Below, piece by piece: positions 23,306 to 34,800 of a stretch of DNA of 64,000 nucleotides; position 1 is the first letter of the stretch, and each line of letters starts with the position of its first letter. A program made the position numbers and the translations under genes. The notes beneath the pieces are model-generated. The model was not told the origin of the DNA, searched no databases, and was given only the letters and a program-made list of their open reading frames with translations. The stretch is from Flaveria trinervia. Lineage: Eukaryota; Streptophyta; Magnoliopsida; Asterales; Asteraceae. The DNA is taken from NCBI GenBank assembly GCA_025506515.1, contig CM046451.1, forward strand, positions 42,241,701 to 42,305,700. Reading direction: 5' to 3'.

Positions 23306-23523
23306 TTTTAGTTCAAAAACAATTTAATTCAAGCTTTTAAAAGTTTTACACAGACCACATCAAACTCAATGAAAACCAAGAAAAGATCTCAGGATGAATG
23401 ACCAGAAATACAGAAAATTCAATCTCTATAACCGTTTCTTGCAAAAACAAAAGCTAATTCAATCAAACTTAGATCTTGAATAGCAGTTTCAATGATCAAT
23501 TATTAGATCGATCAATGATTAAC

Positions 23524-23536
23524 CGCTCTGATACCA
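23524..23536 (-). other. primer binding site of element B
   Basis: The minus strand reads TGGTATCAGAGCG two bases inside the 5' LTR, complementary to initiator tRNA-Met. Confidence 0.88.
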
Positions 23537-23538
23537 TT

Positions 23539-24508
23539 TGACAGGATCAGCGATCACAAGTTTGATGTATTAGAGTTCAAAGCCGCGGAATAAGAACAAG
23601 AATTAGACAAATTGTAGCAAGAAATCGATACTTGTATGCATTAAGAGCACATACGGTTATAGTGAGAGAATATATTTCTGATTCAAGGAATGTTTATAGA
23701 TATAGAATATTTCTGATCAAATCATTCATTGTATTACAATAGGTTGTTACTCCTTATATAGAGTGCAAAAACCACTGTTGTTATCACGGAAAGTGACAAC
23801 TGGCAGATCTATTACAAAAATAACTAATTCTTAACAAACTACTGAAATGCTCACAACTACTGAGAGCATATCAGAGTGTTAAGTACAGAATATAAAACTA
23901 CTGATTAGACACTACTGAAACTACAACGACTGAAGAACAAGCTCTTCAGTCGTTTTACAAAACTACTGAAACATAAAACTACTGAAACATAAAACTACTA
24001 AAACTCGAAATATAAAACTACTGATATCACAACTACTGAAGAAGTACTCTTCAGCAGTTGTGACAAACTACTGAGGCTTCAGTACTTGATCTTCAGACTT
24101 TGACCTTCAGATGTTTCATCAGCTGATGACTTCAGTAGATATCATCAGCTGATGTCTTCAGTCTTTGTCTTCAGACTTTGTACATCAGTTGTTGATCTTC
24201 AGCACTTGTAAACTCTTCAGTTGTTGTACTTCAGCACTTTGGTCTTTCAGCTTCAGCACTTGTGTTCTTCAGCTGTTCAGGTTCAGTACTTGCGTTCTTC
24301 AGCTGTTCAGCTTCAGTACTTGTGTTCTTCAGCTGTTGTACTTCAGCACTTTAGTTCTTCAGCTGTTGAAGTCTTCAGCACTTGATCTTCAGCTGTTGAA
24401 GTCTTCAGCACTTGTCAAACTGCTGATGAAGCTTTTAGCAGTTGTTGTGATACCATGTGGGACTTAGAGGTTTTCTGATCTTGGCTCATTGGTTCTTTTG
24501 GTCCAACA
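23539..24508 (-). repeat. element B 5' LTR
   Basis: 970 bases, the same length as the partner at 11924-12893. TATA box on the sense strand at about 23752-23760 (CTATATAAGGAG). The 12-base-arm hairpin is at 23925-23954 (arms AACGACTGAAGA/TCTTCAGTCGTT, loop ACAAGC). The U3 repeat cluster occupies about 24180-24440. Drives transcription leftward through gag. Confidence 0.92.
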
Positions 24509-24513
24509 ATACA

Positions 24514-25520
24514 TGAGCTCTTTTGTGGATTTAAGTGGGCAATATACTTGCAATCAGAATATTGTTCAGGTATCAATTCAACAAAATAACTCATCAGGAA
24601 GAGGCTTATATTATAGTATGATCCCATCATATGTGTATATATGTCTGAGCATCAACATACAGTTAAATGTCACTCATGCTATTCTTCTTAGAAATTTATG
24701 ATAAATGATTAATGTAATCATTAATCACAATTTAGGGGGAATAGAATTCATGAATTTAAGTTTACCAATTAGCAGCTTTGTCTATTTTATTATCAATTTG
24801 AAGGAATTGGAATCTGAGCACCATCTTATCTCCTGGATACATGAAATTTTCTTTAAAATCATTTTAAACTTTATTGTGCTAAATTGTCATGTATACAAAG
24901 TCAAAAAGGTCCAAAAGCAATAATGGTTCTAAGCAATGGACTTGGACCATACAATAATATTTCTCTGCATTGTGCCATCTTAAGCATCAGCAGAAGCTAC
25001 AGTGTTGAAAATTTAAATGTTTATCCACAGATTGGTAAACTACGGATGAGCAAAGATCAACAAATATAATTTAATTTCATAGTTTGGTAATCTGTGAAAA
25101 AGGTAAGCTATACTTCATGAGCAGATGTCGTTAAGACATCCTTAGATGATTTATGGGATCCGTAGATGATCTACGGAAGAATTTGTTGAGGGTCCCATTT
25201 CATTAATGTGGTAAAATTAATGTGTCTGAGAGTATAAATGATGTTGTTTGTCTTCAAAATTCATTATTCACTTTTTCAGGTCACTTTTTCAGACCTAGAA
25301 AAACACACTCTCAACAAACTTTTCCCCCTTCTATAACATTCAAATTTTACCAAATCAAAACATTAAACAAGCATATATCTATGTTCTTAATCCGTTGTTT
25401 TCAAGGTAAAACATGTCGTAATATTCAAGAATGAACTGTTTGATTCTTGTTTAATCACACAACTGTTCGTATTCTCATATCAATAATGTGATTCTAACAA
25501 AATATTCTTCTTATGAACAT
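24514..25520 (+). other. element A post-pol spacer, right part, with possible ORF3 promoter
   Basis: No convincing coding sequence. It includes an inverted repeat at 25159-25177 (TCCGTAGAT, G, ATCTACGGA), whose CTACGGAAGAA word is the one repeated in the A LTR U3. A TATAAAT follows at 25233-25239, then a CT-rich leader-like stretch (about 25250-25345) ahead of ORF3. Confidence 0.55.
25233..25239 (+). promoter_or_regulatory. candidate TATA box for A ORF3
   Basis: GAGTATAAATGA followed by CT-rich sequence. The first ORF3-like codons begin about 285 bases on, so the leader would be longer than in B or C. Listed because the same order (LTR-type inverted repeat, TATA, ORF3) recurs in the other family. 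Weak on its own. Confidence 0.35.
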
Positions 25521-26405
25521 ATGGATAATTGATTTGCGAGAGATACAATGTGTGTGCTTTCTTAAACCCAAACGACCCTGTTTTAGAAGGGTGTCAAGAT
25601 ATTATCCGATATCTAAGAAGATCTAGGTTGTTCTATGCCTTATTAGTAGAGCCTGTGATTCATCAATCACACATCATTGATTTCTAGAACTCCGCACAAA
25701 TAGAAGAAGACGGTCAAGTTATTGTGGCTGATGTGAAGAATTGAAGATCGAGAGTCGATGAACAGACAATAATAAGGGTTCTTGAGTTGGAATATATAGA
25801 AGCTGGTCATCCTGATGTGTTCGAAAATGAATACAGAGAGAAATTTTTTCTCCTGATAGGGTATGATGGTGATTTCGAGAAGGGAGAAATCAACAAAGGA
25901 ATACTCTGCAAGCTGTACAGATTTCTCTGCCACACTTATCTTAAGTGCATCTCATAAGAAAATCTACACTTGACAAATTTTCAAGGCATATCTCTTCAGG
26001 AATTATTAGTGTTTTTTAGGGAAGTACCTACAATTACTCAAAGTACATCTTCAAATACTTATGTGATCACATTAAAGTACAAAAGGCTGACAAGATGTAT
26101 ATGTTTCCAAGGTTTCTGCAACTAATCATTAATGCTGATCTGCCTGGAACTACTATGGATGGTGGTGTGTTTCTTCAAGCACACCTTGGCAGATCCGTAC
26201 TGAATAAAATATCTGGGAAATATGAAAGAGGAGACATGCCCATGTTTGATCATGTGGTAGATGCTCATGCAAACATTCCTCAAGAGCTTGTATGGGAAGT
26301 TCAACAGGAGGTTTCATTATCCAACTCTGTTCAAGACACTCACTCACCAGATATATCACTCATACATCATCAACCTCAACCATCCTTACCAAATTCACCT
26401 GCCAG

Positions 26406-26640
26406 CCAAAACACAGAACCTACCTCTCCAATTTACCCTCTATCACCAAATAAACAACAAAAACCCAAACCATAATCACCAGACATCCAAAACACAGAAC
26501 CTATCTCTCCAATTCACCCTTTATCACCAAATCAACAACAAACACCCCAACCTCAATCACCAGCTAGCCAAAACAATCAGCCAATCTCTCCAATTCACCC
26601 TCAATCACCAAATCAGCTTCAAATACAACTTTTTCAACAA
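26406..26640 (+). repeat. 81-base in-frame repeats within A ORF3
   Basis: Three copies with an 81-base period, starting about 26406, 26487 and 26568. Each encodes a Ser/Pro/Gln-rich unit containing 'SPI(Y/H)P(L/Q)SPN'. The period preserves the frame, which suggests growth while the ORF was still translated. Confidence 0.75.
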
Positions 26641-29173
26641 CCTCCAAATCCAGAAAATTCATCCACTGAGAGCATTTACACTAGGGAGACAGAGTTAGCC
26701 TCACAAGCAAGTACAGGTCAACTGTCGTTAACCAAAACCGAATCCCCTGTACTCTCAAATGAAACTAAACCAGTCTCTCCGGTCACTGACCATCAACAAC
26801 AACAACAACCACATCAAGAACCGGAAGATCAAGCTATTGAGGCCAGTTCAAGCTCAGCAAGTGTAGCCCATGAAGAAGTAAATGATGATGAGATTGCTTC
26901 TTAACATCAGGAAGAAGAAGAAGAGGCAAACTATGTTGATGTGATTGCCTACAATAAAGATGATCTAATTGATACTGATATCCATGTCAGCAAGAGTTAT
27001 CTAGTTGCTGAATACAAAAAGCTTGTTCTGAAGTCTAACAATAGAAAGCAAAGAATTCAAAATTTGAAGGGAATGATGAAAGTAAAAGATGATCAGCTGA
27101 TGAAGCAAGAATCAAGTCTGAAAACATTGAGAGAGAACATTCAAGAAAACAATGAAGTGATTGATGCATTGCATGAGCTGGTTAAAGAACTTAAAGACTC
27201 AGCAAAGAATGAGCATATTGAAAATAAAAAGCTAAGGATGAAGGTTGATCAAATGAATGACTCTCTGTATGATCAATCAGCTTTGTTGAGAAGAAAAGAA
27301 GAAGAGATTGATCAGCTGAAGATGAAGATATATGCTCTTGAATCAGAGCAACTAAAGAAACCTGCTGAAACTTCAATGCAACTTATTCAATACTCAAGAA
27401 AAAGGAAGTATTTGGGTTCAACAAATATACAAACAAATAATATTGAAGAAACACCCAAGAAGTCAAGGCATACATCTTCAGAACACACTCCTTCAGTGGA
27501 TGTGTCACCATTAAAGCAAGTAACTCATGATGAAGATGAAACTAAGAGTGATGCGGAATGGAAAGAGATGATTGAAGATGAATCTAATAAAGCTCAAGAA
27601 GAATCAAAGACCGATGTTCTTCTTACAACAAAAGACATTATGGAAGAGAGTCCCGAGTCATCTGTATTTATTACACTAATCAATCATGGGTTCCCATTTG
27701 ACATGGTTGAAAGAATGAACTTGACTGAGATGAAAGATATGCTAAAAGAGTTTGAGCTTGCTAGGTTCATAATTCCAAATTATGACTATGAAGCATTCAC
27801 CACTTTTCAAGCCATTTAGAAAATCAAGAAAGATCTAGGTCACTGTGATACAACAAAACTAAGCAAGTACAATATGGTATGTTGGCTATAGGGTCACAAC
27901 TATAAGGGTCATGAGCTTAAAGGAAGAAGTATTGTTGAGCTGAGAAGAATGATGGAACATGTAATGTCTGTTGAACTTGATACTGGAGTCAGATTCAGAA
28001 CTGCAGCTCCACACCCATCTTATGAGCAAAAAAGCAAACTTCCTGCTGATCTTATAACTGTTGAATCTAAAGATCAGCACAAAGGAAAAGAAAAACTGAT
28101 CAGAGAACCAAGAGCAGTCATTCCTGGCAAAGTGTGGCCATTAGGAACAACAGTCAGAGAAATCACAAAGAAGAAGTCTACATTAATATAATTGTTTGAC
28201 CAGATTACTAGTCCATCCTCTCTGGAAGACAATAGAATCATGGCATGGAAATATGATCAAGAATGGGAATGCGCTATCATCAAGAGCACATTTGGAAGAA
28301 TTGAATACTTCCATGATGTAGAAACATTACTGAGACTTCCTGGGAGAGACATCAAAGACCTGCAAAGCCTGATCATCTCAAACTATCCAATCCATCCAAG
28401 AGGAAGAGACATTTTTGTATCAATGGGTAGGATGAAAACAAGATTTGTAGATGATGTACTGAAGGAGGCTAAGAGGGAAGATGCTGAACATAAGAAAAGA
28501 CTTCAAAAAGGAAACCATCAAACATCGACTCCTATACTATGGTTGATGATGAACTCTTAAGGAGGGTTGGATACTCAAAAAGAAAAACAGCAGCCATCAA
28601 AGTCATAGCAGGAAATCAATACACTATTCCCATAACTACGTGGGGATATGTGGAGAAGACAAAAGAAATGGTGCTACTAAGGAATGCTGAGGGGAAGAAA
28701 GGTGAAAAGATAAAAATTTTTGACCCAGTAGAAATCAAACTACTACACCCCATCTATACATTATACCTGCATGATAAGTTCTTTCCAAAGTTATCACATG
28801 AAAGATCACAAAATGATCTATGCTTATATATGCACATGTTTCAAGTGGTGGATAAACTACATGCGAAAGCATACAAAAGAAGAAGACATGATGCTGGGCT
28901 GCTGAAAGGAGCCAACATTGAAGAAGTATTAGAATTAAGAATCTCAGAGGAAGATGAGCTCGAGATAGTGCACAATGAAAGTGTAGTGGAAACACTCACC
29001 ACTGAAGAAGACATTTTGGGCCTAAGTTTTGAGACTCTGCAAAGGATATGCAAAATGGAGATCAAGTACAAGTACGATGATCAAAAGGATGAAGTATCAT
29101 ACTTCAACAAAAGGATGGTGGCAAGATTGAAAGAACTTTCAGTTTTGAATACTAATTACAAGTATCTAAGCCT

Positions 29174-29185
29174 AAGGGGGAGTAT
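29174..29185 (+). other. polypurine tract of element A
   Basis: AAGGGGGAGTAT directly before the TGTTAGG start of the 3' LTR; primer for plus-strand synthesis. Confidence 0.85.
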
Positions 29186-30149
29186 TGTTAGGTCTAGGAT
29201 CAGTAGATCTAGTCAATTTTGTATAGGCTTAGTACTTGAATTAATAACTGTCATGAATGGTTGTAATTCATTATTCTGTATGCATTATATATATAGGTTA
29301 ACCCATTTATATGTGTGTTGATTTATGTATGGTTGCAGGTACAAAATTATACTTGGTCTATTCCAGAAATTGACCATGTGTAAGAAACATGTAGATGAAC
29401 ATTTTGTTCTTCCGTAGATATTACGTCCAAAGATCTTTTGCAGATGAACAACCAGATCTAAAGAACAAGTTTTCTTCAGAAGAACAAGATTGCTTCGGAA
29501 GAACAAGTTTGCTTTGGAAGAACAAAACATCTTCGGAAGATCAAGATTGCTTCGGAAGAACAAGATTGCTTCGGATGAACAAAACATCTACGGAAGAACA
29601 AGACTTCTACGGAAGAACAAAACATCTACGGAAGACACTATTCCTGCGGAGTCCAAACACTTGTATAATACAAGTGTTACAAGTCAACAAGTCAACAAGG
29701 CAGTTATGCAAATCCCAAGAAATTCGATGATTCCTTAACAGAAGCAATTCAAATCCCAAGAGATCCGGTGTTTCCTATAAGAGAAACATCATTGTCTATA
29801 TAAATAGATCCTAGGTTTCAAATCATGGGCGGCTTTCAACGGAAAACGGCAATTGCAATACGACAATTCCACAAACAGCAAACATCACATCAAATCTCAC
29901 AAAAACCCTTGCAGCCGACACATCATTCATCACAAAATTTAATATCATTCATTCATTATTTATAATAATTAATATCTTTTAATGAAATACATATTATTCA
30001 TTATTGTGTTTCTTTTAGTGCGTTCTTGAATATTTATTGATATTGAAATTTACTACAAAACAATTCAGCCAAGCCAATGTTGATTCCGTAAACGTTGACT
30101 TGCCTTCAACAGACACTGATAATTCATCATTGCGATCCTTGGATTCGCA
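29186..30149 (+). repeat. element A 3' LTR
   Basis: 964 bases against 1,021 in the 5' LTR. Same start (TGTTAGGTCTAGG), a TATA box near 29796 and an end ...TTGGATTCGCA. It has about eight 19-base units against ten in the partner, and the hairpin near 29380 is shortened. Divergence between the two is visibly larger than for B or C, so A is older. Confidence 0.87.
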
Positions 30150-30213
30150 AGCCGGCCCGTGCCATCCTCAGCAATGCTCACCTGTCAACTAGAAGAATGC
30201 ATAAAAAGTCAGT
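30150..30213 (-). mobile_element. Z LTR, right piece beyond element A
   Basis: Matches the reverse complement of the solo LTR at about 48302-48355 ('gtgccatcctcagcaatgctcacctg') and continues the Z LTR interrupted at 3162. Similarity stops abruptly at 30213, where element D leader-type sequence begins, so Z was truncated by a deletion or rearrangement. Confidence 0.75.
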
Positions 30214-30618
30214 GTTGCTGAGCTATACACAAAACCTACAGATTCTTACGAAGAACAAGAATATAACAAAAGCTGCAACAAAGACCAAGAAATTTAAACA
30301 GATCTGATTTACTAAGCATTTGTTGAATGATTTGGACTATTCAGACTAATTAATCTTAAAACTTACCTAATTTATATTTATTCAAGTTAAAACACCTTGT
30401 TAAAAATGGATTCACATAGTTTTTCAGAACTTGATCATACTCCAAACCCACCAATGCTTAAACATAAATCTATGTTTAAGCAGTGGAAAATCAGATTCAG
30501 AAATTACATCACAGGTGTAGATCCTAACTTTTGGATCTCAATATGCAAGGGTCCACACATCCCTGCCACTCTGTCAGCAGATCAAGCTGACATCTTCAAG
30601 ATAGCAAGAATACCCATT
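30214..30618 (+). pseudogene. gag: element D leader and first part of gag
   Basis: Leader without LTR or primer site, then ATG at 30406 opening 'MDSHSFSELDHTPNPPMLKH', 'FKQWKIRFRNYI' and 'ICKGPHIPATL', the Copia gag N-terminus. The frame is interrupted at 30623 by element C and resumes at 42704. Loss of LTR and primer site shows D is truncated at its 5' end. Confidence 0.8.
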
Positions 30619-30623
30619 GAAGA
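30619..30623. repeat. target-site duplication of element C
   Basis: GAAGA here and at 42699-42703, abutting the LTR ends of C; perfect 5-base match inside the gag of D. Confidence 0.9.
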
Positions 30624-31595
30624 TGATAGGATCTCAGCATCTAGTTTGATCGATTCGAATGATTTCAGCAGCGGAATAGAGTACCAACTAGCACAATTCG
30701 CGCAAGAATACCAAAGATATAGCAATGAACAGAATTAGTTATAGAGAGAGAAAGTTTCTGCAAAAGGAATATTTCATTCAATCACACGCTTTGGCATGGC
30801 TTTCGCCAAAATTACAATTTAGGTCATTCTTCCTTATATAAGGAAAGATGACGTAGGCTGATGTCACTTGATAGTGACATCTAACCGTTATTTAACAAAC
30901 TACTGAAACACTAAAACTACTGAAGATGTCAAGTAGCTGACATCTTCTTACAAGAAGCAAAGTGTTTACTTATTACAAAACTACTGATAAGAAACTACTG
31001 AAACTACAACGACTGAAGAACAAGCTCTTCAGTCGTTTTACAAAAGTACTCAAAGTAAAAACATAAAACTACTAATAAACACAACTACTGAAGAAGTACT
31101 CTTCAGCTGTTGTGACAAACTACTGAAACTTCAGCACTTGGTCTTCAGACTTGAAATTCAAACGTTTCATCAACTGATGACTTCAATAGATGTCATCAGC
31201 TGATGTCTTCAGTCTTTGTCTTCAGACTTTGTACATCAGTTGTTGATCTTCAGCACTTGTGGACTCTTCAGCTGTTGAACTTCAGTACTTTGGTCTTCAG
31301 CTTCACACTTGTATTCTTTAGCTGTTGACCTTCAGTACTTTGGTCTTCAGCTTCAGCACTTGTGTTCTTCAGCTGTTGGACTTCAGCACTTTAGTCTTTA
31401 GCTTCAGCACTTGTGTTCTTCAGCTGTTGAGCTTCAGCACTTTAGTCTTCAGCTGTTGAAGTCTTCAGTACTTGATCTTCAGCTGTTGAAGTCTTCAGCA
31501 ATTGTCGAACTGCTGATGAAGCCTTCAGCAGTTGTGATATCATGTGGGACTTAGAGGTTTTCTGATCTTGGCTCATTGGTTCTTTTGGCCCAACA
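30624..31595 (-). repeat. element C 3' LTR
   Basis: 972 bases, plus strand TGATAGGATCTCAG...GGCCCAACA. Holds three perfect hairpins: 30860-30881 (arms GATGTCACT), 30922-30947 (arms GAAGATGTCA) and 31008-31037 (arms AACGACTGAAGA). The TATA sits in a palindromic CTTCCTTATATAAGGAAAG at about 30829-30847. It carries one more ~48-base U3 repeat than the 5' LTR. Confidence 0.92.
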
Positions 31596-31609
31596 AACTC
31601 CCCCTGAAC
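31596..31609 (-). other. polypurine tract of element C
   Basis: The minus strand reads GGTTCAGGGGGAGTTTG next to the 3' LTR, one base different from element B. Confidence 0.8.
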
Positions 31610-31813
31610 CAATGCAGCCAAAAACTCTAATTGATTTATTTTCCCACTTATTGTTGGCAGAATGGTTGGTCTTTTTCCTTCTTGATCAGTTGAGAAGATG
31701 ACCCATATAAGCACTGGCTTGGGAATGAGTCTCTGATGATTTGGTTGGCAATGTATGGATGTGAGCTCTGTATTGGAGAATTGGACACTGAGTTGTTCCC
31801 CCATCCATGAGAC

Positions 31814-34800
31814 TCACTTCCCAACTATGAGCTTGTAGGATTCCCTGGTGTAGGCCTCCAAAAATACAGTTTGTTCCTCCATGGTGAGCTCCTCTGCCTC
31901 ACCATCAAAGAATCCTTCTGGCCATAGTACTCAGACAGGAATTTGACCTGTTTTCCATTTTTGAGTACCACTGTTGTAATATGTCTGTAAGCAAATTCAT
32001 GAGCATGATGACCTTCTAACAGCAGTGGTAACTCATCCTTCCATTTTTGTATTCTATGAGCCACCCTGGGATCAGGCCAAATTCTTACTCTTTCTTTCAC
32101 ATACTGAAAAGTATGTCTAAGACTATAAATCCTCTGAGCTTGTTTTTTCATATTAATGATGGAGGAAGTGGCTGCATATGCTTTATCTACTCTCCTCAAT
32201 AACTCTTCATCGTGCAATCTGTATTGTTCTTCTTCTTCCAATTTCACTTTGATTGCATCTCTTTGTTGCTCAGGAGTTATTGCAAGAGAGAGATCTTTGG
32301 CCTTAGGCTACTGCAGAACAGCTGAGATCGGCAACCTGTCTTCATCATCATCTTCTTCTTCTTCCAGCCTCAACACCTTCTCTTCTTCTGCTTAGGTGCA
32401 TCATCGGCTATTGGTTTTGAGGGTAAGGGAGTTGGTTTTGTGGGTTGTGGTTGTGGTTGTTTTGGAGAGGGAATGTTGACAGGCTGAGTTAGCATTTTGG
32501 AGGTGAGTGTGGCTTTTGAGTGTTTGGCTAGCTTAGTCCTGCTCCCTGCTCCTGCTTCATTCAAAGCTTCTATTACTAATCCTTAGTATATGCCTCAGAC
32601 GAACAGATCTTGGAGGTTATGGCCAAGATGCTATCCCTGGTCCATGATTTTATTTCGATCAATGATCTCCCAAGGTATTTGCTGATAAATCTGATCATGA
32701 TCTCAAGTCTTTCTCTATCCATTGTGTTGTAGCTGGCCCATCTTTGTTGAATCTCTTCGATCTCTAATCTTCTTATTTCAGAGTCCAGCTTTTCAGTATT
32801 GAAACCTTGCCTAAACAGCTGATCAATGATATTGTCCATTGATCTGCTATGTTCAGCATCAGCCTCTTTAACAGTTTCATTAAAGTTTTTCTCTTTTTCA
32901 GCACTTTTTTTTCTTATATGTGACATGAAAGTCCTTTTGACTTTCATGTACTTTCTCCTTTTCAGCTCCCTTCTCATTCTCATTCTCCTTCTCTTTCTCG
33001 GTCTCATACACACAGTCCTACTCTATTTCCACTTCTTTGTCCTTCTCTTTCTCTTTCTCCTTCTCCATCCTCTTTCTTTTAGCTTTCACTGCTGGAATCT
33101 CCCCCTTTTTGGGTGCATTGGTTTTAAGGGTTTGATCAGCAGAAAGCTTTTGGCTCAGTACATCCTCCACCATAGGTTGTAAGACAAAAGAAAGTCTCTC
33201 ATCAACAGTTTTAATGACAAGTTCAGTTATCTGTGGTGTGATGAGAGATAGGGGATTTTGAGGGATAGCATCCATTTGCTCAGGGGGGTTTTGGTCCTGA
33301 GAAATGGTGCCAGAAACAGAGGCAGGTGCCTGAGATTCTTTGAGTGGCTGTGTGTTTAAGGGACCTTCAAAGGAAGGTGCCATCTGTTGGGTTGATGTGG
33401 TGGCAGATGGTCTTTCTCCCTGAGAGAGTTGGTCAAGTAGTTTTTGCAGCCTACTGACTTCCTCCTCTAGGATTATGTTCTGGGCAAGAACATCATAAAA
33501 GAAGCCCAGGTCATCATCAGCAGATGTTGAATCACCTGACCTCCTGCTTGTAGCAGGATGTACATGCACTGGGTGTAGACCAGATGTAGCATGTGCCCCT
33601 TTGTCTTGGAACTGGGGACTTCCAGCCTCAAGACTTTGTCCTTCATCAGCTGTTGCCTCTGGTGAGGTCTTAGTTATGTTACCAACCTCAGTTTGATCAT
33701 ATGCTGATTCAGAAGAGGTGGCAGCCTTACCAGATGTTCTATTTCCATATCCACACCAGGAGATAGAACATTTAAACCCCGGTGCTGTGGGTTGTCAGAA
33801 GCATGTGTATCCTCTTCCTCAATTTTTGTTGTTCTCCCCTTTGTTGGTGGTTGTAGGGGAGGAGGAGAGGCATGCAGCTGAGTCAGCACATTAGCAATTA
33901 TAATGGTTGGACTTTGGGGGGCATTTGCATGGGTAGAGGGGATAGAAGCTGATTGCATCCGGGGAGAGGGATGCTCTTCAATGATAACCTCCTCAAGTGA
34001 GAGAGGTCTCAGTAATGTGGTTTCCCCTGAAGTGGTTGCAACAGGATCCTTTTGAGAGGATACCTGTGCGGCTATTGCTGGTTGAGTCTTTAACACTACT
34101 GGAGGGTTTAAACCAGTAGGTTTATCCTTTTTGGGTGGTACAGGAGCATCATCAGGGGACTCATCTCCCTGATTAGCTTGTTTGGGTTTTGATTTTGGCT
34201 TGGTGGGGACTTTGGATCTGGCAGTTGAAGCTGTGGGTTCCCTTTGATTGGGTTTGAGCAAACGGGCAGCTTCTTTGAGAGATTGGTCGGAGTTATGCCT
34301 GGAGTATACCTCAGCGAGAACAGCTGGTGCAAGAACTCCAAGGCCAACAAGGCCATCAGTTTGTAATTCATTTAAAATTATGGCCATCAGAAACCTGGGA
34401 TATAATAGCCATCTGTTTCCCACAGGTTTCTGTGCCAGATCTTGATTTCTAGAAACACAATTTGTGAAAAATTTAAAGGTTGGTGTTCTAGAATTGAATA
34501 TAATACCTGTTGCCACCGGGAAGACATTTGATCCCATGAGGATGTCTTCGAGGCTAAGCAAACATTCACCATATGAAATATCTGTCTTTTAGAATCAGGG
34601 AAGTTCTTCTTCAGTATGGTAGCAGCTCGAAGATTTCCGTCGTACCCATTGTTGATGAAGGACATATCAGTTGTGCCTTTCGGGTACTCAATCACAGCAG
34701 TAGCATCTTGTAAATTTAGCACTCGACGAATGCTATCAGGTGTAACCTCTACTTGTTTTTGGTTGACCAATAACCGAACAGAAATTTGGCCGGAAGGCAC

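Larger units (their letters stand above)
11924..24508 (-). mobile_element. Copia element B (SIRE-like), full length
   Basis: Complete minus-strand element of 12,585 bases with 970-base LTRs at both ends, perfect ATACA duplication, primer site 23524-23536, polypurine tract beside the left LTR, gag, protease, integrase, RT, RNase H, a repeat-rich spacer and ORF3. In the first ~310 aligned LTR bases I count about eight substitutions and one 9-base indel, so it is a fairly young insertion into A. Coding parts carry scattered stops and frameshifts, so it is probably not autonomous. Confidence 0.92.
25521..29185 (+). pseudogene. element A ORF3 (post-pol extra ORF), broken
   Basis: Coding sequence of over 1,000 codons, mostly in one frame with stops at about 25685, 25739, 25956, 26473, 26902, 27817, 27889 and 28189 and a frameshift near 28545. 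The N-terminal domain has 'FYALLVEPVIHQSHI', alignable with 'FLLNPTIYAESLNQFW' of E. 'MFPRFLQ' near 26101 matches the 'YPRFIMAI' block of B/C/E. Three 27-residue Pro/Ser/Gln repeats (81-base period, 26406 on) precede a strong heptad-rich coiled coil (about 26980-27370). The C-terminal domain runs to 29170 and is open through the polypurine tract into the LTR. No membrane segment seen. Function unknown. Confidence 0.75.
3163..30149 (+). mobile_element. Copia element A (SIRE-like), interrupted by B
   Basis: A full-length but decayed Copia element: 5' LTR 3163-4183, primer site 4188-4200, gag, protease, integrase, RT and RNase H to 11210, a post-pol spacer, ORF3 25521-29185, polypurine tract 29174-29185, 3' LTR 29186-30149. 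Element B (12,585 bases) sits in the post-pol spacer, so A itself is about 14.4 kb, long for Copia and in keeping with SIRE-type elements carrying an extra 3' ORF. Every coding part has stops or frameshifts. It lies inside the Z LTR. Confidence 0.88.

Noticed and set aside
25521..29185. Calling ORF3 an envelope glycoprotein
   Set aside because: Position matches Sirevirus env-like ORFs, but I see no signal peptide, cleavage site or membrane segment in A, B, C or E.
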